A stretch of DNA of 64,000 nt, taken from positions 638,225 through 702,224 of the forward strand of contig NZ_FWPT01000002.1 in NCBI RefSeq assembly GCF_900174585.1. Reading direction: 5' to 3'. A program made the translations under genes and the position numbers. The first letter of the stretch is position 1. Each line of letters begins with the position of its first letter. Shown one piece after another: positions 9,218 through 17,990 of the stretch. The DNA comes from Parendozoicomonas haliclonae. Its GTDB lineage: Bacteria > Pseudomonadota > Gammaproteobacteria > Pseudomonadales > Endozoicomonadaceae. Under the pieces are notes generated by a model. It was not told where the DNA came from. It worked only from the letters and a program-made list of their open reading frames with translations, and made no database searches.

Positions 9218-10358
9218 GGCTATTGCCAAACCTATGACCATTGGCCTGATTATCAATCCTGTCGCCGGACTCGGCGGCAGGGTTGGTTTGAAAGGCAGTG
9301 ATGGCATAGATATCCAACGCCGCGCCCGCGAACTGGGCGGTCAGGGTCGTGGTGTCGAGCGCACCATCAGCACACTGAACAGCCTTTCTACTGCAAGTGA
9401 TGTGGAGATTCTGACCTGTCAGGGCACAATGGGAGAAGATGCGGTAAAGACCGCTGGCTTGAATGCCAATGTCGTATTCCCAATATCGCCTTACCGGCAG
9501 CCAACACCGTCCGATACCATGGCTGCGGCCCGCTGGATGGTCGAACAGGGTGTCAGCCTGATTGTGTTTGCCGGCGGCGATGGCACTGCTAGGAATCTGC
9601 TGGATGCCGTTGGAGATCAGGTTCCGGTTCTGGGCATTCCGGCCGGAGTTAAGGTGCAATCTGCCGTATTTGCTATCAGTCCCAAAGCTGCTGGTGAGCT
9701 GCTCAGCCGATTTATTCAAGGTTCTATCCGCTGCCAAAGCTCGGAAGTTATGGATCTGGATGAAGAGGAACTGCGTCAGCAAAGGGTATCAGCAAGGCTT
9801 TATGGCTACCTACAAACACCGGTCGACCGTTGTCTGACTCAGGGAGCTAAAACCCGTAGCAACACATCGGATCATGCTTCAGCCCTGGCCATTGCCGAAG
9901 AGATGGCGGGAGCCATGTGCCCCGACACGCTTTATTTGATCGGGCCGGGTATGACCACCGCCGCACTGAAAGAGAAGCTCAGGATTGATGGCTCACTGAT
10001 TGGTGTTGATCTGGTCTGCAATGGTCGTCTGATTGCCAAGGATGTATCCGAGCGGGAGATACTCTCAGCCATTGATGCTCACAGGGGGCCGGTACGATTG
10101 CTGATTACCTGTATTGGCGGTCAGGGTTTTCTTTTGGGGCGTGGCAATCCACAAGTCAGTCCGGAGGTTCTCAATCGGATTGGCTTCGGCCGTATTACCG
10201 TTCTGGCCACCACCAGCAAGCTGACAGCCCTGCATGGCAAGCCGTTGCTGGTCGATACCGGCAGCAGTCATGTTGACCGTATGCTGAGTGGTTACATCCC
10301 GGTTATTACCGGTTATCGTGAACGACAGGTCTACAAAGTCAGCGATAGCCTGCTCTAA
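9210..10358 (+). CDS. ATP-NAD kinase / AcoX-like protein
   Basis: A 382-residue member of the ATP-NAD/AcoX kinase family. It has GLIINPVAGLGGRVG near the N-terminus, the NAD-kinase GGDGT motif (FAGGDGTARN, about residue 118), GIPAGVKVQSAVFA and a C-terminal GGQGFLLGRGN segment. The ATG at 9210 is preferred; it overlaps the gcvPB stop by 8 bases and has GGA 8-9 bases upstream, but an ATG at 9195 is also in frame. AcoX proteins occur in catabolic operons such as acetoin degradation and their reaction is poorly defined. Coupling to gcvPAB suggests a role with the glycine-cleaving enzyme or its cofactor supply (inference). Confidence 0.82.
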   Translation: MAKAIAKPMTIGLIINPVAGLGGRVGLKGSDGIDIQRRARELGGQGRGVERTISTLNSLSTASDVEILTCQGTMGEDAVKTAGLNANVVFPISPYRQPTPSDTMAAARWMVEQGVSLIVFAGGDGTARNLLDAVGDQVPVLGIPAGVKVQSAVFAISPKAAGELLSRFIQGSIRCQSSEVMDLDEEELRQQRVSARLYGYLQTPVDRCLTQGAKTRSNTSDHASALAIAEEMAGAMCPDTLYLIGPGMTTAALKEKLRIDGSLIGVDLVCNGRLIAKDVSEREILSAIDAHRGPVRLLITCIGGQGFLLGRGNPQVSPEVLNRIGFGRITVLATTSKLTALHGKPLLVDTGSSHVDRMLSGYIPVITGYRERQVYKVSDSLL

Positions 10359-10424
10359 AAATAGCCGGTCATGAAATAACAAGAATAAGGCTCCCGTGGA
10401 GCTGTTTATAGACAAGGAAAGACA

Positions 10425-11201
10425 ATGACAACAACAAGATTTTCCGGCTCTGTCGCCATCGTTACCGGAGCCGGTGGCGGTATAGGACGCGCAACCGCCC
10501 AGGCCTTTGCCCGAGAAGGTGCCTCTGTCGTCTGTGTGGATATCAACCAGCAGCTGCTCGAAGAGACCACAGCATCCATTACTGCGGAAGGCTTACCTGC
10601 CACCGCCGTATGCTGTGATCTGACCTCCGCCGAAGAGTGTCGTAGTGTGGTAAAGACGGCACTGGATAACTACGGCCGCATTGATGTGCTGTTTAATAAT
10701 GCCGGCATCACTCGCCGCACCAATACCATTGATACCACTGAAGAAGAGTGGGATCGGGTGATGGCAGTGAATGTGAAATCTATCTTCCTGCTCAGCAAAT
10801 ATGCGCTTCCAGTTATGATTGAGGCCGGTGGTGGCAGCATTGTGAATACCGGCTCTGGCTGGGGTCTGGTCGGTGGTAAAGATGCTATCTCCTACTGCGC
10901 CTCCAAAGGTGCGGTGGTGATCATGACCAAAGCCATGGCAGTGGATCATGGCCCACAGAATATCCGGGTGAACTGTATCTGTCCGGGTGATACCGATACC
11001 GGCATGCTTCGCAATGAAGCCATCCAACTCGGCAAGCCGGAAAACTCTTTGGTTGAAGAAGCGATTGAACGCCCGCTGATGCGCTGCGGCAAGCCGGAAG
11101 AGATTGCCCAGGCCGTTCTTTATCTGGCCTCAGATCAGTCTTCCTTTGTTACCGGCACCTCATTGGTGATTGATGGTGGTGGTCTTGCCGGCTCATCCTG
11201 A
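10425..11201 (+). CDS. Short-chain dehydrogenase/reductase (SDR)
   Basis: A 258-residue classical SDR. The cofactor motif is TGAGGGIG (residues 14-21), NNAG is near residue 90, the catalytic Ser lies in NTGSGWG, and YCASK supplies the Tyr and Lys. The ending [18 protein letters not shown] is typical of glucose-1-dehydrogenase/FabG-like proteins. Asp at the end of the second beta strand (VCVDI) favours NAD(H). AAGGAAAGACA precedes the ATG. It lies 66 bp after the AcoX-like gene on the same strand and is probably part of the same operon. The substrate is unknown. Confidence 0.87.
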   Translation: MTTTRFSGSVAIVTGAGGGIGRATAQAFAREGASVVCVDINQQLLEETTASITAEGLPATAVCCDLTSAEECRSVVKTALDNYGRIDVLFNNAGITRRTNTIDTTEEEWDRVMAVNVKSIFLLSKYALPVMIEAGGGSIVNTGSGWGLVGGKDAISYCASKGAVVIMTKAMAVDHGPQNIRVNCICPGDTDTGMLRNEAIQLGKPENSLVEEAIERPLMRCGKPEEIAQAVLYLASDQSSFVTGTSLVIDGGGLAGSS

Positions 11202-11321
11202 TATCTTGAAGGTGGCATTTAATTTGCTCTGAACAAAGAAAGGAATACATCGTAAAAACCCATAACTCGTAGTTATCGCAGTAGCAGTAAAAAAATAATA
11301 AACACAAAAAGAGATCAGCTT

Positions 11322-12080
11322 ATGAAGCTCAAGAAACTGTTGCGTACCCTTGCTATTACTTCGGCAGCCGTGCTGCTTCCACTCACAGGTCAGGCGCAGG
11401 ACAAAGTCCGCATCGCGACCGAAGGTGCCTGGGCACCGTTCAACTATGTGGATGAGTCCGGCGCACTGGTTGGTTTTGATGTTGATATTGCCAATGCCCT
11501 CTGTGCCAAAATGAACACCTCCTGCGAGATTGTGGTGCAGGACTGGGACGGCATGATACCGGCACTGAACGTGCGGAAGTTTGATGCCATTGTCTCAAGC
11601 ATGTCGATCACCGATGACCGTCTCAAGATAGTAGACTTCACCGATAAATATTATTCCGGTGGCCTGCGTTTTATGGGTCCGAAAAAGTCTGAGATCACTC
11701 CGACGAAACAAGGTTTGCAGGGCAAAACCATTGGTGCTCAGCGCTCCACCATTGCCGGCATGCATCTCGAAGATAATTATGCCGATGTGGCTGAGATCAA
11801 ACTCTACGACACTCAGGAAGCAGTTTATCTTGATCTGGCAGCAGGACGTCTTGATGCGGCACTGTCTGATGAACTGCCAACGTACGACTGGCTTAAGAGT
11901 GACAAAGGCACCGCCTTTGAATTCAAGGGCGAGGCTTTTGCCAAGAACGATATTATCGGTATCGCCATCCGTAAGAATGATCCTCTGAAAGAGAAGCTGA
12001 ACAAGGCTCTGACAGAGATTATTGCCGATGGCACTTATGCCGAAATTAACGCCAAGTACTTCCCATTCCCGATCTACTGA
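11322..12080 (+). CDS. Amino-acid ABC transporter periplasmic substrate-binding protein
   Basis: A 252-residue SBP_bac_3 protein of the lysine/arginine/ornithine- or polar-amino-acid-binding type. It has a Sec signal peptide of about 25 residues ending near LTGQAQ, then VRIATEGAWAPFNYVDESG, the GFDVDIANALCAKM motif (ligand Asp and Arg region), MSITDDRLKIVDFT and the C-terminal YAEINAKYFPFPIY. AAAAAGAGATCAGCTT precedes the start. No permease or ATPase gene is adjacent, so it must work with a transporter encoded elsewhere or act as a sensor-type binding protein. Context suggests uptake of the amino acid handled by the gcvPAB operon (inference). Confidence 0.88.
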   Translation: MKLKKLLRTLAITSAAVLLPLTGQAQDKVRIATEGAWAPFNYVDESGALVGFDVDIANALCAKMNTSCEIVVQDWDGMIPALNVRKFDAIVSSMSITDDRLKIVDFTDKYYSGGLRFMGPKKSEITPTKQGLQGKTIGAQRSTIAGMHLEDNYADVAEIKLYDTQEAVYLDLAAGRLDAALSDELPTYDWLKSDKGTAFEFKGEAFAKNDIIGIAIRKNDPLKEKLNKALTEIIADGTYAEINAKYFPFPIY

Positions 12081-12110
12081 TCACTTGGCCCTGTGTAAAG
12101 AGATGACACT

Positions 12111-12175
12111 GGCTCCCACGCTCCTGCGTGGGAGCAGACCCTGCGTTCCCACGCAAGAGCGTGGGAACGAGCCAC
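12111..12175. repeat. Pair of REP-like palindromes
   Basis: Two adjacent hairpins: GCTCCCACGC (12112-12121) pairs with GCGTGGGAGC (12126-12135), and GTTCCCACGC (12145-12154) pairs with GCGTGGGAAC (12159-12168), each with a 4-nt loop. The element is flanked by GGCTC...GAGCC. Palindromes with a CCCACGC core are common dispersed extragenic repeats in marine gammaproteobacteria. It lies between convergent genes (substrate-binding protein and lipA) and may also act as a terminator for both. Confidence 0.8.
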
Positions 12176-12193
12176 ATAAATGACAGCTTTTAA

Positions 12194-13189
12194 TTACAAG
12201 CCAACATTATTCTTTTGCAGCACCTGTTCTGCACGATAACTGGAACGCACCAGTGCACCGGACACCACTTCCAGGAAACCACGGTCGAGGCCCCACTGGC
12301 GGTACTTATCAAACTCCTCAGGAGTGACATAACGCTCAAGGGCAATATGGTTTTTGGTCGGTTGCAGATATTGACCAAAGGTCACGATATCCACACCAAT
12401 CGCACGCAGATCATCCATAGCTTCAATAATTTCATCTTCCGTCTCACCGAGACCCAGCATAATGCTGGTTTTGGTCAGAACGTCAGGATTGTGCTTTTTT
12501 GCATGCTCCAGAACCGCCAGAGTCTGTTCATAGCTGGCGCGCGGGTCACGCACTGGATGGGTCAGACGACGAACAGTTTCTACATTCTGGGCAAAGACAG
12601 AGATACCACTATCAACAACCGTTTCCACATCTTTGAGATTGCCCAGGAAGTCTGGGGTCAGAGCTTCTACGGCAGTGTCCGGGTTCTCTTCAATCACCTT
12701 TCTTACGACAGCGGCATAGTGACCGGCGCCACCGTCTTTCAGATCATCACGGTTTACCGAGGTCAGAACCAGATACTTCAGCCCCATCAGCTTTACGCTT
12801 TCTGCGGTATTTTCAGGTTCCTGCTCATCCAGCCAGCCTTTAGGGTTACCGGTATTCACTGCGCAGAATTTGCAGGCGCGGGTGCAGACATCACCCATCA
12901 GCATGATGGTGGCAGTACCGGAACTCCAGCACTCATTGATGTTCGGGCACATGGCCTCTTCACACACCGTACTCAGCTTATGACTGTGTACCGTCTGCTT
13001 TACATTCTTGTATTCGGTGCCGGAGCTAACCTTGATACGCAGCCATTCCGGCTTACGCTGGATTGGCTTCTGGGCTTCGTTATTCTGGCTGGCTTTGATG
13101 CCACGCTTGATCGCATGGATGCCCTTATCCGTAACAAATTTACTGCCGGAGGGCACCTGGACGGTTGGGATAATATTGGATTCACTCAT
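12194..13189 (-). CDS. lipA: Lipoyl synthase LipA
   Basis: A 331-residue radical-SAM enzyme that inserts two sulfurs into octanoyl groups on E2 and GcvH proteins. The auxiliary cluster cysteines are in [12 protein letters not shown] (C76, C81, C87) and the radical-SAM cluster in CTRACKFC (C102, C106, C109). The C-terminal RSSYRAE motif is present. The ATG at 13189 was chosen because it overlaps the lipB stop as ATGAGTGA and has GGAAG about 12 bases upstream; a GTG/ATG start at 13222/13219 is possible. It is last in the lipB-lipA pair. Confidence 0.95.
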   Translation of the reverse strand: MSESNIIPTVQVPSGSKFVTDKGIHAIKRGIKASQNNEAQKPIQRKPEWLRIKVSSGTEYKNVKQTVHSHKLSTVCEEAMCPNINECWSSGTATIMLMGDVCTRACKFCAVNTGNPKGWLDEQEPENTAESVKLMGLKYLVLTSVNRDDLKDGGAGHYAAVVRKVIEENPDTAVEALTPDFLGNLKDVETVVDSGISVFAQNVETVRRLTHPVRDPRASYEQTLAVLEHAKKHNPDVLTKTSIMLGLGETEDEIIEAMDDLRAIGVDIVTFGQYLQPTKNHIALERYVTPEEFDKYRQWGLDRGFLEVVSGALVRSSYRAEQVLQKNNVGL

Positions 13190-13952
13190 AGGAATTGTGT
13201 TCTTCCAGGCTTTGTTCATCACGACTGGCTTCTTGTGAAAGCTGGTCTTTTATCGTGTCCGGCAGTCCTGCCGTATTCCCTGCATAGCTTATTTCAGAAT
13301 AGTCAGTGAGCTCTGCAAGGTTGGTAATAAGACTTTTGCAGATCGCTTCAATATCCGGTGAAGATGAAGCAGCGGGCATCATATCTCGCATCTGAGTCAC
13401 GGCCATGCCGGCATAGCCGCAGGGATTAATGCGCTGAAAAGGAGAAAGGTCCATATCAACATTCAAAGACAGACCATGGAATGAGCAGCCTTTGCGAATG
13501 CGCAATCCAAGTGCGGCAATCTTGGCTTCACCACTCATAATGCCGTTGGTTATTTTGACATAAACACCCGGAGCATCTTCACGGGGATAGGATTCGATAC
13601 CAAACTCCGAGAGCGTTTTAACCAGCGCCTTCTCCATAGAAGAAACCAGTTCCCGCACCCCGAAACCTTTACGGCGAACGTTTAACAGGACATAAACAAC
13701 CTGCTGACCGGGCCCGTGATACGTCACCTGACCACCACGATCAACCTGTACAACAGGAATATCTCCTGCTGCCAATACATGTTCTGCCTTACCTGCCTGC
13801 CCCTGGGTGAACACCGGCGGGTGCTGCACCAACCAGAATTCATCGGTAGTGCTTTCTCCCCGGTCATTGGTGAACGCGGTCATGGCCTGCCACACAGGCT
13901 CATAGTCCCTCATCCCCAGATCGCGGACAATCAATTGCTCCGCGTTTGCCAT
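13182..13952 (-). CDS. lipB: Octanoyl-[acyl-carrier-protein]:protein octanoyltransferase LipB
   Basis: A 256-residue lipoate-protein ligase [17 protein letters not shown] is the substrate loop (residues 72-87), and the catalytic pair is K144 (GEAKIAALG) and C178 (NPCGYAG). It supplies octanoylated protein to LipA, whose gene overlaps its 3' end by 8 bases. About 40 residues after the catalytic domain ([10 protein letters not shown] to the acidic end) are longer than in many LipB proteins and look poorly conserved. Confidence 0.95.
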   Translation of the reverse strand: MANAEQLIVRDLGMRDYEPVWQAMTAFTNDRGESTTDEFWLVQHPPVFTQGQAGKAEHVLAAGDIPVVQVDRGGQVTYHGPGQQVVYVLLNVRRKGFGVRELVSSMEKALVKTLSEFGIESYPREDAPGVYVKITNGIMSGEAKIAALGLRIRKGCSFHGLSLNVDMDLSPFQRINPCGYAGMAVTQMRDMMPAASSSPDIEAICKSLITNLAELTDYSEISYAGNTAGLPDTIKDQLSQEASRDEQSLEEHNSYE

Positions 13953-14050
13953 TCATTACTTCCTGTTATCTTTTTACTTTATCAAAGCCGGCCTGTGGTC
14001 TGCTTATTTGTCATATCCACAGGCAAGCTGTTCTGCTGTTTTTACAACGA

Positions 14051-14344
14051 TTACAGAACCATACGAACACGATCGTCTTTTTTCAGATCTTCGTGCAGAG
14101 CGGAAAGCTGATCAGGACCGGTCGCGTTGATGGTGACAACAACAGCAACAAACGTACCGTTACGACTGTCGCGCAGGTTGTAGGTACCATCATGATCCGG
14201 TGCATGACGCTTGATCACTTCCAGAACAAACTCGTGGAAATCATCCTTCTGGTTACCCATGACACTGATACGGTAATCACAGGGAAACTCGATCTTTGGT
14301 GGTTCTTGCTGCTCGGTCAGTTCAGTCAGCTTTACATCAGTCAT
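14051..14344 (-). CDS. ybeD: YbeD/DUF493 family protein
   Basis: A 97-residue ACT-like small protein with KIEFPCDYRISVMGNQKDDF (residues 17-36) and the HAPDHDGTYNLRDSRNGTFVAVVVT core that marks DUF493. GGAGAAGTATT precedes the ATG. Its place between dacC and lipB is the conserved order in gammaproteobacteria. YbeD has been linked to lipoate or regulatory functions, but the function is not settled. Confidence 0.9.
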   Translation of the reverse strand: MTDVKLTELTEQQEPPKIEFPCDYRISVMGNQKDDFHEFVLEVIKRHAPDHDGTYNLRDSRNGTFVAVVVTINATGPDQLSALHEDLKKDDRVRMVL

Positions 14345-14363
14345 AATACTTCTCCGGGCTGCA

Positions 14364-14389
14364 TAGTTCAGATTTGTTAATCTGAACTA
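14364..14389. terminator. Perfect hairpin between dacC and ybeD
   Basis: An 11-bp perfect stem (TAGTTCAGATT / AATCTGAACTA) with a TGTT loop lies just upstream of the ybeD ribosome-binding site and downstream of dacC. No long U-tract follows on the minus strand, so it may be a partial terminator or an RNA-processing/operator element. Confidence 0.5.
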
Positions 14390-14472
14390 CACAAAATAGG
14401 AACTTTCTGGTGGGTAAGTATACGCTGCAGACTGCCGTTACCAAAACAGTACGGTTATCTCTGACTAACGGA

Positions 14473-15693
14473 CTAACTAAACAGCCCACTGAAGAACTGA
14501 ACAAGTGAATCCCAGAACCACTTCAGGAAACCGCCCTCAGCAACTGGCTCCAGAGCAACCAGATTTTGCCGGGCTATCTCCTCATCCCCAACCTTTACCA
14601 CCACCGAGCCGACAACCTCACCTTCGAGAACAGGTGCTTCCAGATTTCCATTTACCACTACAGAAGCTTTCACTTCCTTGCCCGTCCCGCGTGGCACAGT
14701 AACAACAAGATCTTCCAGTAACCCTACAGGTACCTGGTTGACCTGCCCTTTCCATACTCTCAGGTTTTCCAGAGCGACACCGGCCCGATGTACATCCACA
14801 TTTTCAAAGAAACGGAAACCATATGTCAGTAGCTTTTGTGTTTCAGCGGCTCTTGCCCGCTCCCCGGCGGTGCCCATAACGACAGCAATCAGCCTGCGTC
14901 CATCCTTCTCCGCAGAGGCAGCAAGACAGTAACCAGCGGCATCGGTATGACCCGTCTTCAATCCATCAACGCCAGGGTTGCTCCATAACAAACTGTTACG
15001 ATTTGGCTGAGGATTCATGGGTTTGCCGGTGCGTTTATCCACCCCGTACTGAAATTCTTTCTGGTCATAGAGTGGGTAGTACTCGGGATGGTCATAAATA
15101 ATATGTTTGGACAGAATGGCAAAATCCCGAGCGGAACTGTAATGCCCCTCGACGGGCCAACCGGAAGAATTCTTAAAGGCTGAGTTATTCATCCCCAGCG
15201 CTTTAGCCGTGCCGTTCATAATCTGGGTAAAGGCACCTTCACTACCGGCCACATACTCCGCAAGAGCCACACTGGCATCGTTCCCGGATACGATGATCAC
15301 GCCCTTAAGAAGATCCTCAACAGAAACCTTTTCGCCAACTTCAATAAACATCAGCGAGCCTTTCATCCGCCAGGCTTTCTCGCTGACCGTAACCAGATCA
15401 TCCCGGGCGATATTGCCGGCGGCCATCTCGTTGGTCACGACATAAGAGGTCATCATCTTGGTCAGACTGGCAGGCGGCAGACGCTCATCGGCATTCTTTT
15501 CTGCCAGCACCTCACCACTCTGGGCATCCATCAGAATGTAACTGGCTGCAGAAATTTTCGGAGGCGAGGGAATCATCCCCGAAGGCAAGGCCTGAACCAG
15601 CGTTGCCGACAACAAAGCAGATGCAGCAATAAACGCGAAAAGAAGGAATCGGAAACGGGTAACAAGTGACGGAGACAGGAAGAGTTTGTTCAT
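14473..15693 (-). CDS. dacC: D-alanyl-D-alanine carboxypeptidase (PBP5/6 type)
   Basis: A 406-residue low-molecular-weight penicillin-binding protein that trims the terminal D-Ala from peptidoglycan stem peptides. It has an N-terminal signal peptide (about 36 residues ending VQALPS), the active-site S76-L-T-K79, the S136-G-N triad and K246-T-G. The PBP5 C-terminal beta domain is followed by an amphipathic end (FLKWFWDSLVQFFSGLF) that anchors the protein in the inner membrane. In this conserved cluster pseudomonads call the gene dacC. Confidence 0.93.
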   Translation of the reverse strand: MNKLFLSPSLVTRFRFLLFAFIAASALLSATLVQALPSGMIPSPPKISAASYILMDAQSGEVLAEKNADERLPPASLTKMMTSYVVTNEMAAGNIARDDLVTVSEKAWRMKGSLMFIEVGEKVSVEDLLKGVIIVSGNDASVALAEYVAGSEGAFTQIMNGTAKALGMNNSAFKNSSGWPVEGHYSSARDFAILSKHIIYDHPEYYPLYDQKEFQYGVDKRTGKPMNPQPNRNSLLWSNPGVDGLKTGHTDAAGYCLAASAEKDGRRLIAVVMGTAGERARAAETQKLLTYGFRFFENVDVHRAGVALENLRVWKGQVNQVPVGLLEDLVVTVPRGTGKEVKASVVVNGNLEAPVLEGEVVGSVVVKVGDEEIARQNLVALEPVAEGGFLKWFWDSLVQFFSGLFS

Positions 15694-15795
15694 TGCTTAT
15701 TCAGTCTGGATTATTGATTGTGATGACCGCTCTCCGTAACAAACAAACCCTGTAGGGTGACGCAACTCCCAGATTACGAGCCTTCCCGGATTACG

Positions 15796-15830
15796 AGCCT
15801 TAACCGCCTAAAGAGTAGTCGGTTAAGGCT
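15796..15830 (-). terminator. Hairpin downstream of rlpA
   Basis: An 11-bp inverted repeat (AGCCTTAACCG / CGGTTAAGGCT) with a 13-nt loop lies 13 bp beyond the rlpA stop on the minus strand. It sits next to a tandem GGATTACGAGCCTT-like repeat at about 15770-15801. There is no clear U-tract. Confidence 0.5.
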
Positions 15831-15842
15831 TAATCAACATAT

Positions 15843-16697
15843 CTAATCAAAAACCCGCTGTCCACGACCGAGCTGGTTAGACTCCAGACTCTTCTGAACA
15901 GCCGCCAGTTGCTGGTCGGATGCCAGAGGCCCTACGCGAACCCGGAACAGGCTGGCATCATCGGCAGGCACCACCACCACGGGTTGTTCCAGTAGAGACA
16001 GCAGCTTCTTCTGCAGATTATTGGCACTGTCACGGTTGCTTAAGGCCGCCACCTGCAGATACAGCAAACCATCCGCATCGGTTCCCTGATGGGAAGGCTT
16101 TTTCTGTCCCTGCTGATGGAAAGCCTGCAACCCGGCTGGTGAGGTATCAATCCCTTCAATGTGAACTTTAGCGACACCCTTATCCTGGTAGCCCAACTTT
16201 TTGGCTGCAGCCCAGGACAGATCAATAACCCGGTCACCATGGAAAGGACCACGATCATTCACCCTCACCACCACACTCTGACCATTTTCCAGATTGGTAA
16301 CCCGGGCATAGGATGGCAACGGCAAGGTTTTGTGCGCCGCTGTCATCGCATACATATCGTAGATTTCCCCATTGGCAGTCTGGTAGCCGTGGAACTTCTT
16401 GCCGTACCAGGATGCCGTGCCCTTTGAGGTGTAGCCGGTTGCCGATTTGAGCGGCGTATAGCGCACACCATTCAAGGTGTAAGGATCATGTTTAACCCTG
16501 CCCTCCGGAGCCCGGGGAATGGCATCGGGAATGGTGGCAACGTCAATATCCTGCAGATGGCTGTCCTGCTCCAGATGGTAACGTTCTGCCTGGATTTCCT
16601 CCTGGCTTTTCCCGGCACAACCAGCCAGCAGAACAATACAACCCGCTACAGCAGCCTGCTTGATAACACTCATTCTAACGGTATCCATGTCACTCAT
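15843..16697 (-). CDS. rlpA: Septal ring lytic transglycosylase / lipoprotein RlpA
   Basis: A 284-residue lipoprotein with lipobox LAGC (Cys near residue 26). A double-psi beta-barrel (GTASWYGKKFHGYQTANGE ... VVRVNDRGPFHGDRVIDLS) forms the RlpA catalytic domain that cleaves denuded glycan, and a C-terminal SPOR domain (about residues 210-284) targets septal peptidoglycan. The first ATG overlaps the mltB stop as ATGAGTGA; an internal ATG at 16673 would give a shorter lipoprotein signal and is equally plausible. Confidence 0.93.
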   Translation of the reverse strand: MSDMDTVRMSVIKQAAVAGCIVLLAGCAGKSQEEIQAERYHLEQDSHLQDIDVATIPDAIPRAPEGRVKHDPYTLNGVRYTPLKSATGYTSKGTASWYGKKFHGYQTANGEIYDMYAMTAAHKTLPLPSYARVTNLENGQSVVVRVNDRGPFHGDRVIDLSWAAAKKLGYQDKGVAKVHIEGIDTSPAGLQAFHQQGQKKPSHQGTDADGLLYLQVAALSNRDSANNLQKKLLSLLEQPVVVVPADDASLFRVRVGPLASDQQLAAVQKSLESNQLGRGQRVFD

Positions 16698-17787
16698 TTC
16701 TTGCCAGAGTCTGCCCTGATCTGGCTTTCAGCTTTTTCTCGACCTGACTCCCCAACTGCCAGACCGCCATCGCATACAAATCACTCTTGTTGTAACGGGT
16801 AATCACATAGAAGTTGGTCATGGTCAGCCAGTGCTCCGGGCCTTCCTTTCCATCCAGCTTGAGGCCACGCACACGGGCACTGTCCGGCAGAACCTGAATG
16901 GTCTGCCAACCCAGCTGACTGGCTTCATTTACAGAGCGGGTCGGACGTGGGTTATCACTTAACAGACCATCGTATTTCTGCCCGCGAATGCTGGCCTTGG
17001 CGGCTACCGGTTTGCCTTCTACCCAGCCATGACGGTTCAGATAAGAAGCAATGGAACCAATGGCATCGGCAGGTGACTGCCAGATATCGGCCTGACCATT
17101 ACCATCAAAGTCGATGGCATAGGCGCGATAGCTGGAAGGCATAAACTGGGGAATACCCATGGCCCCGGCGTAAGAGCCTTTCAGCTCCAGCGGATCAAAG
17201 CCCTGCTCTTTAGCCAGCATCAGAAACTCTTTCAGCTCTTTCTTGAAGAAAGTCGCCCGGCGCGGATAACCAAAGCCCAGAGTCGAAAGAGCATCAACAA
17301 CCCGGAAGCCGCCACTGTTGCGGCCAAAGCCGGTTTCAATGCCCAGAATCCCGATAATTACAGCTGGAGATACACCATAATCCTTGGAAGCCTTCTCAAG
17401 GATGCTGCGGTTCTTGATCCAGAAATCGACACCCTGATCGATACGGGCATCATTAATAAACAGGTTGCGATATTCCCACCAGGTCAACCGACGTTCGGCC
17501 GGCTTACTGATCAGCTCAATAATCCGTGGCTGGTATTCAACTTCCTTGAATACCTTTTCCAGGGCTGTGCGCGAGAAACCGCCATCCTTCACCAGCTCAT
17601 CGATAAAGCCGGCGATATCCTTGCGGTCAAATCCATCAGGTTCATTACCAAAGGCTGGCGTGCTGATTGCCGTTCCAACGGCTGCAGCCAGTACGACTCC
17701 CTGTAACGCCCCCTTTAACGAACCGGCCAGCCATTCCTTCAAACTCACTAACCGGCTGGAGCTATCGTTTTCTTTCATAAGGGCCAT
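16690..17787 (-). CDS. mltB: Membrane-bound lytic murein transglycosylase B family
   Basis: A 365-residue MltB-type lytic transglycosylase. It has an N-terminal export signal (hydrophobic stretch at residues 27-46) with no lipobox cysteine, so it is probably soluble periplasmic rather than a lipoprotein. The catalytic glutamate is E151 in GILGIETGFGRN, and the family motif GAMGIPQFMPSSYRAYAIDF follows. It lies between rodA and rlpA in the conserved elongation/cell-wall cluster. Confidence 0.92.
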   Translation of the reverse strand: MALMKENDSSSRLVSLKEWLAGSLKGALQGVVLAAAVGTAISTPAFGNEPDGFDRKDIAGFIDELVKDGGFSRTALEKVFKEVEYQPRIIELISKPAERRLTWWEYRNLFINDARIDQGVDFWIKNRSILEKASKDYGVSPAVIIGILGIETGFGRNSGGFRVVDALSTLGFGYPRRATFFKKELKEFLMLAKEQGFDPLELKGSYAGAMGIPQFMPSSYRAYAIDFDGNGQADIWQSPADAIGSIASYLNRHGWVEGKPVAAKASIRGQKYDGLLSDNPRPTRSVNEASQLGWQTIQVLPDSARVRGLKLDGKEGPEHWLTMTNFYVITRYNKSDLYAMAVWQLGSQVEKKLKARSGQTLARNE

Positions 17788-17941
17788 CCTTTACCGAAAT
17801 GCTCGGCAGTAGCTCGTGTGAACACCACACGAGTGCGAATTCACTTACCGGAATACTACTTAGCATTTTCAGATAATGACAAGTGAAAAACTGTTACTTC
17901 TGCATTTGTTGCAGTTTAGCAGTGCAGGTTTTGCAGCATAG

Positions 17942-17984
17942 AAAAAGCACTCTCCCCCTGATACCAAAGGGAAAGCGCTTTGCT
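17942..17984 (-). terminator. Terminator-like hairpin downstream of rodA
   Basis: On the minus strand AAAGCGCTTTCCC pairs, with two G-U wobbles, with GGGAGAGTGCTTTTT, leaving a short loop and ending in T5. It lies just beyond the rodA stop and before mltB. Confidence 0.7.
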
Positions 17985-17990
17985 GAGAAG

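Noticed and set aside
12215..13309. Long plus-strand open frame opposite lipA
   Set aside because: It is antisense to a well-supported gene with intact catalytic motifs; the length is explained by codon use.
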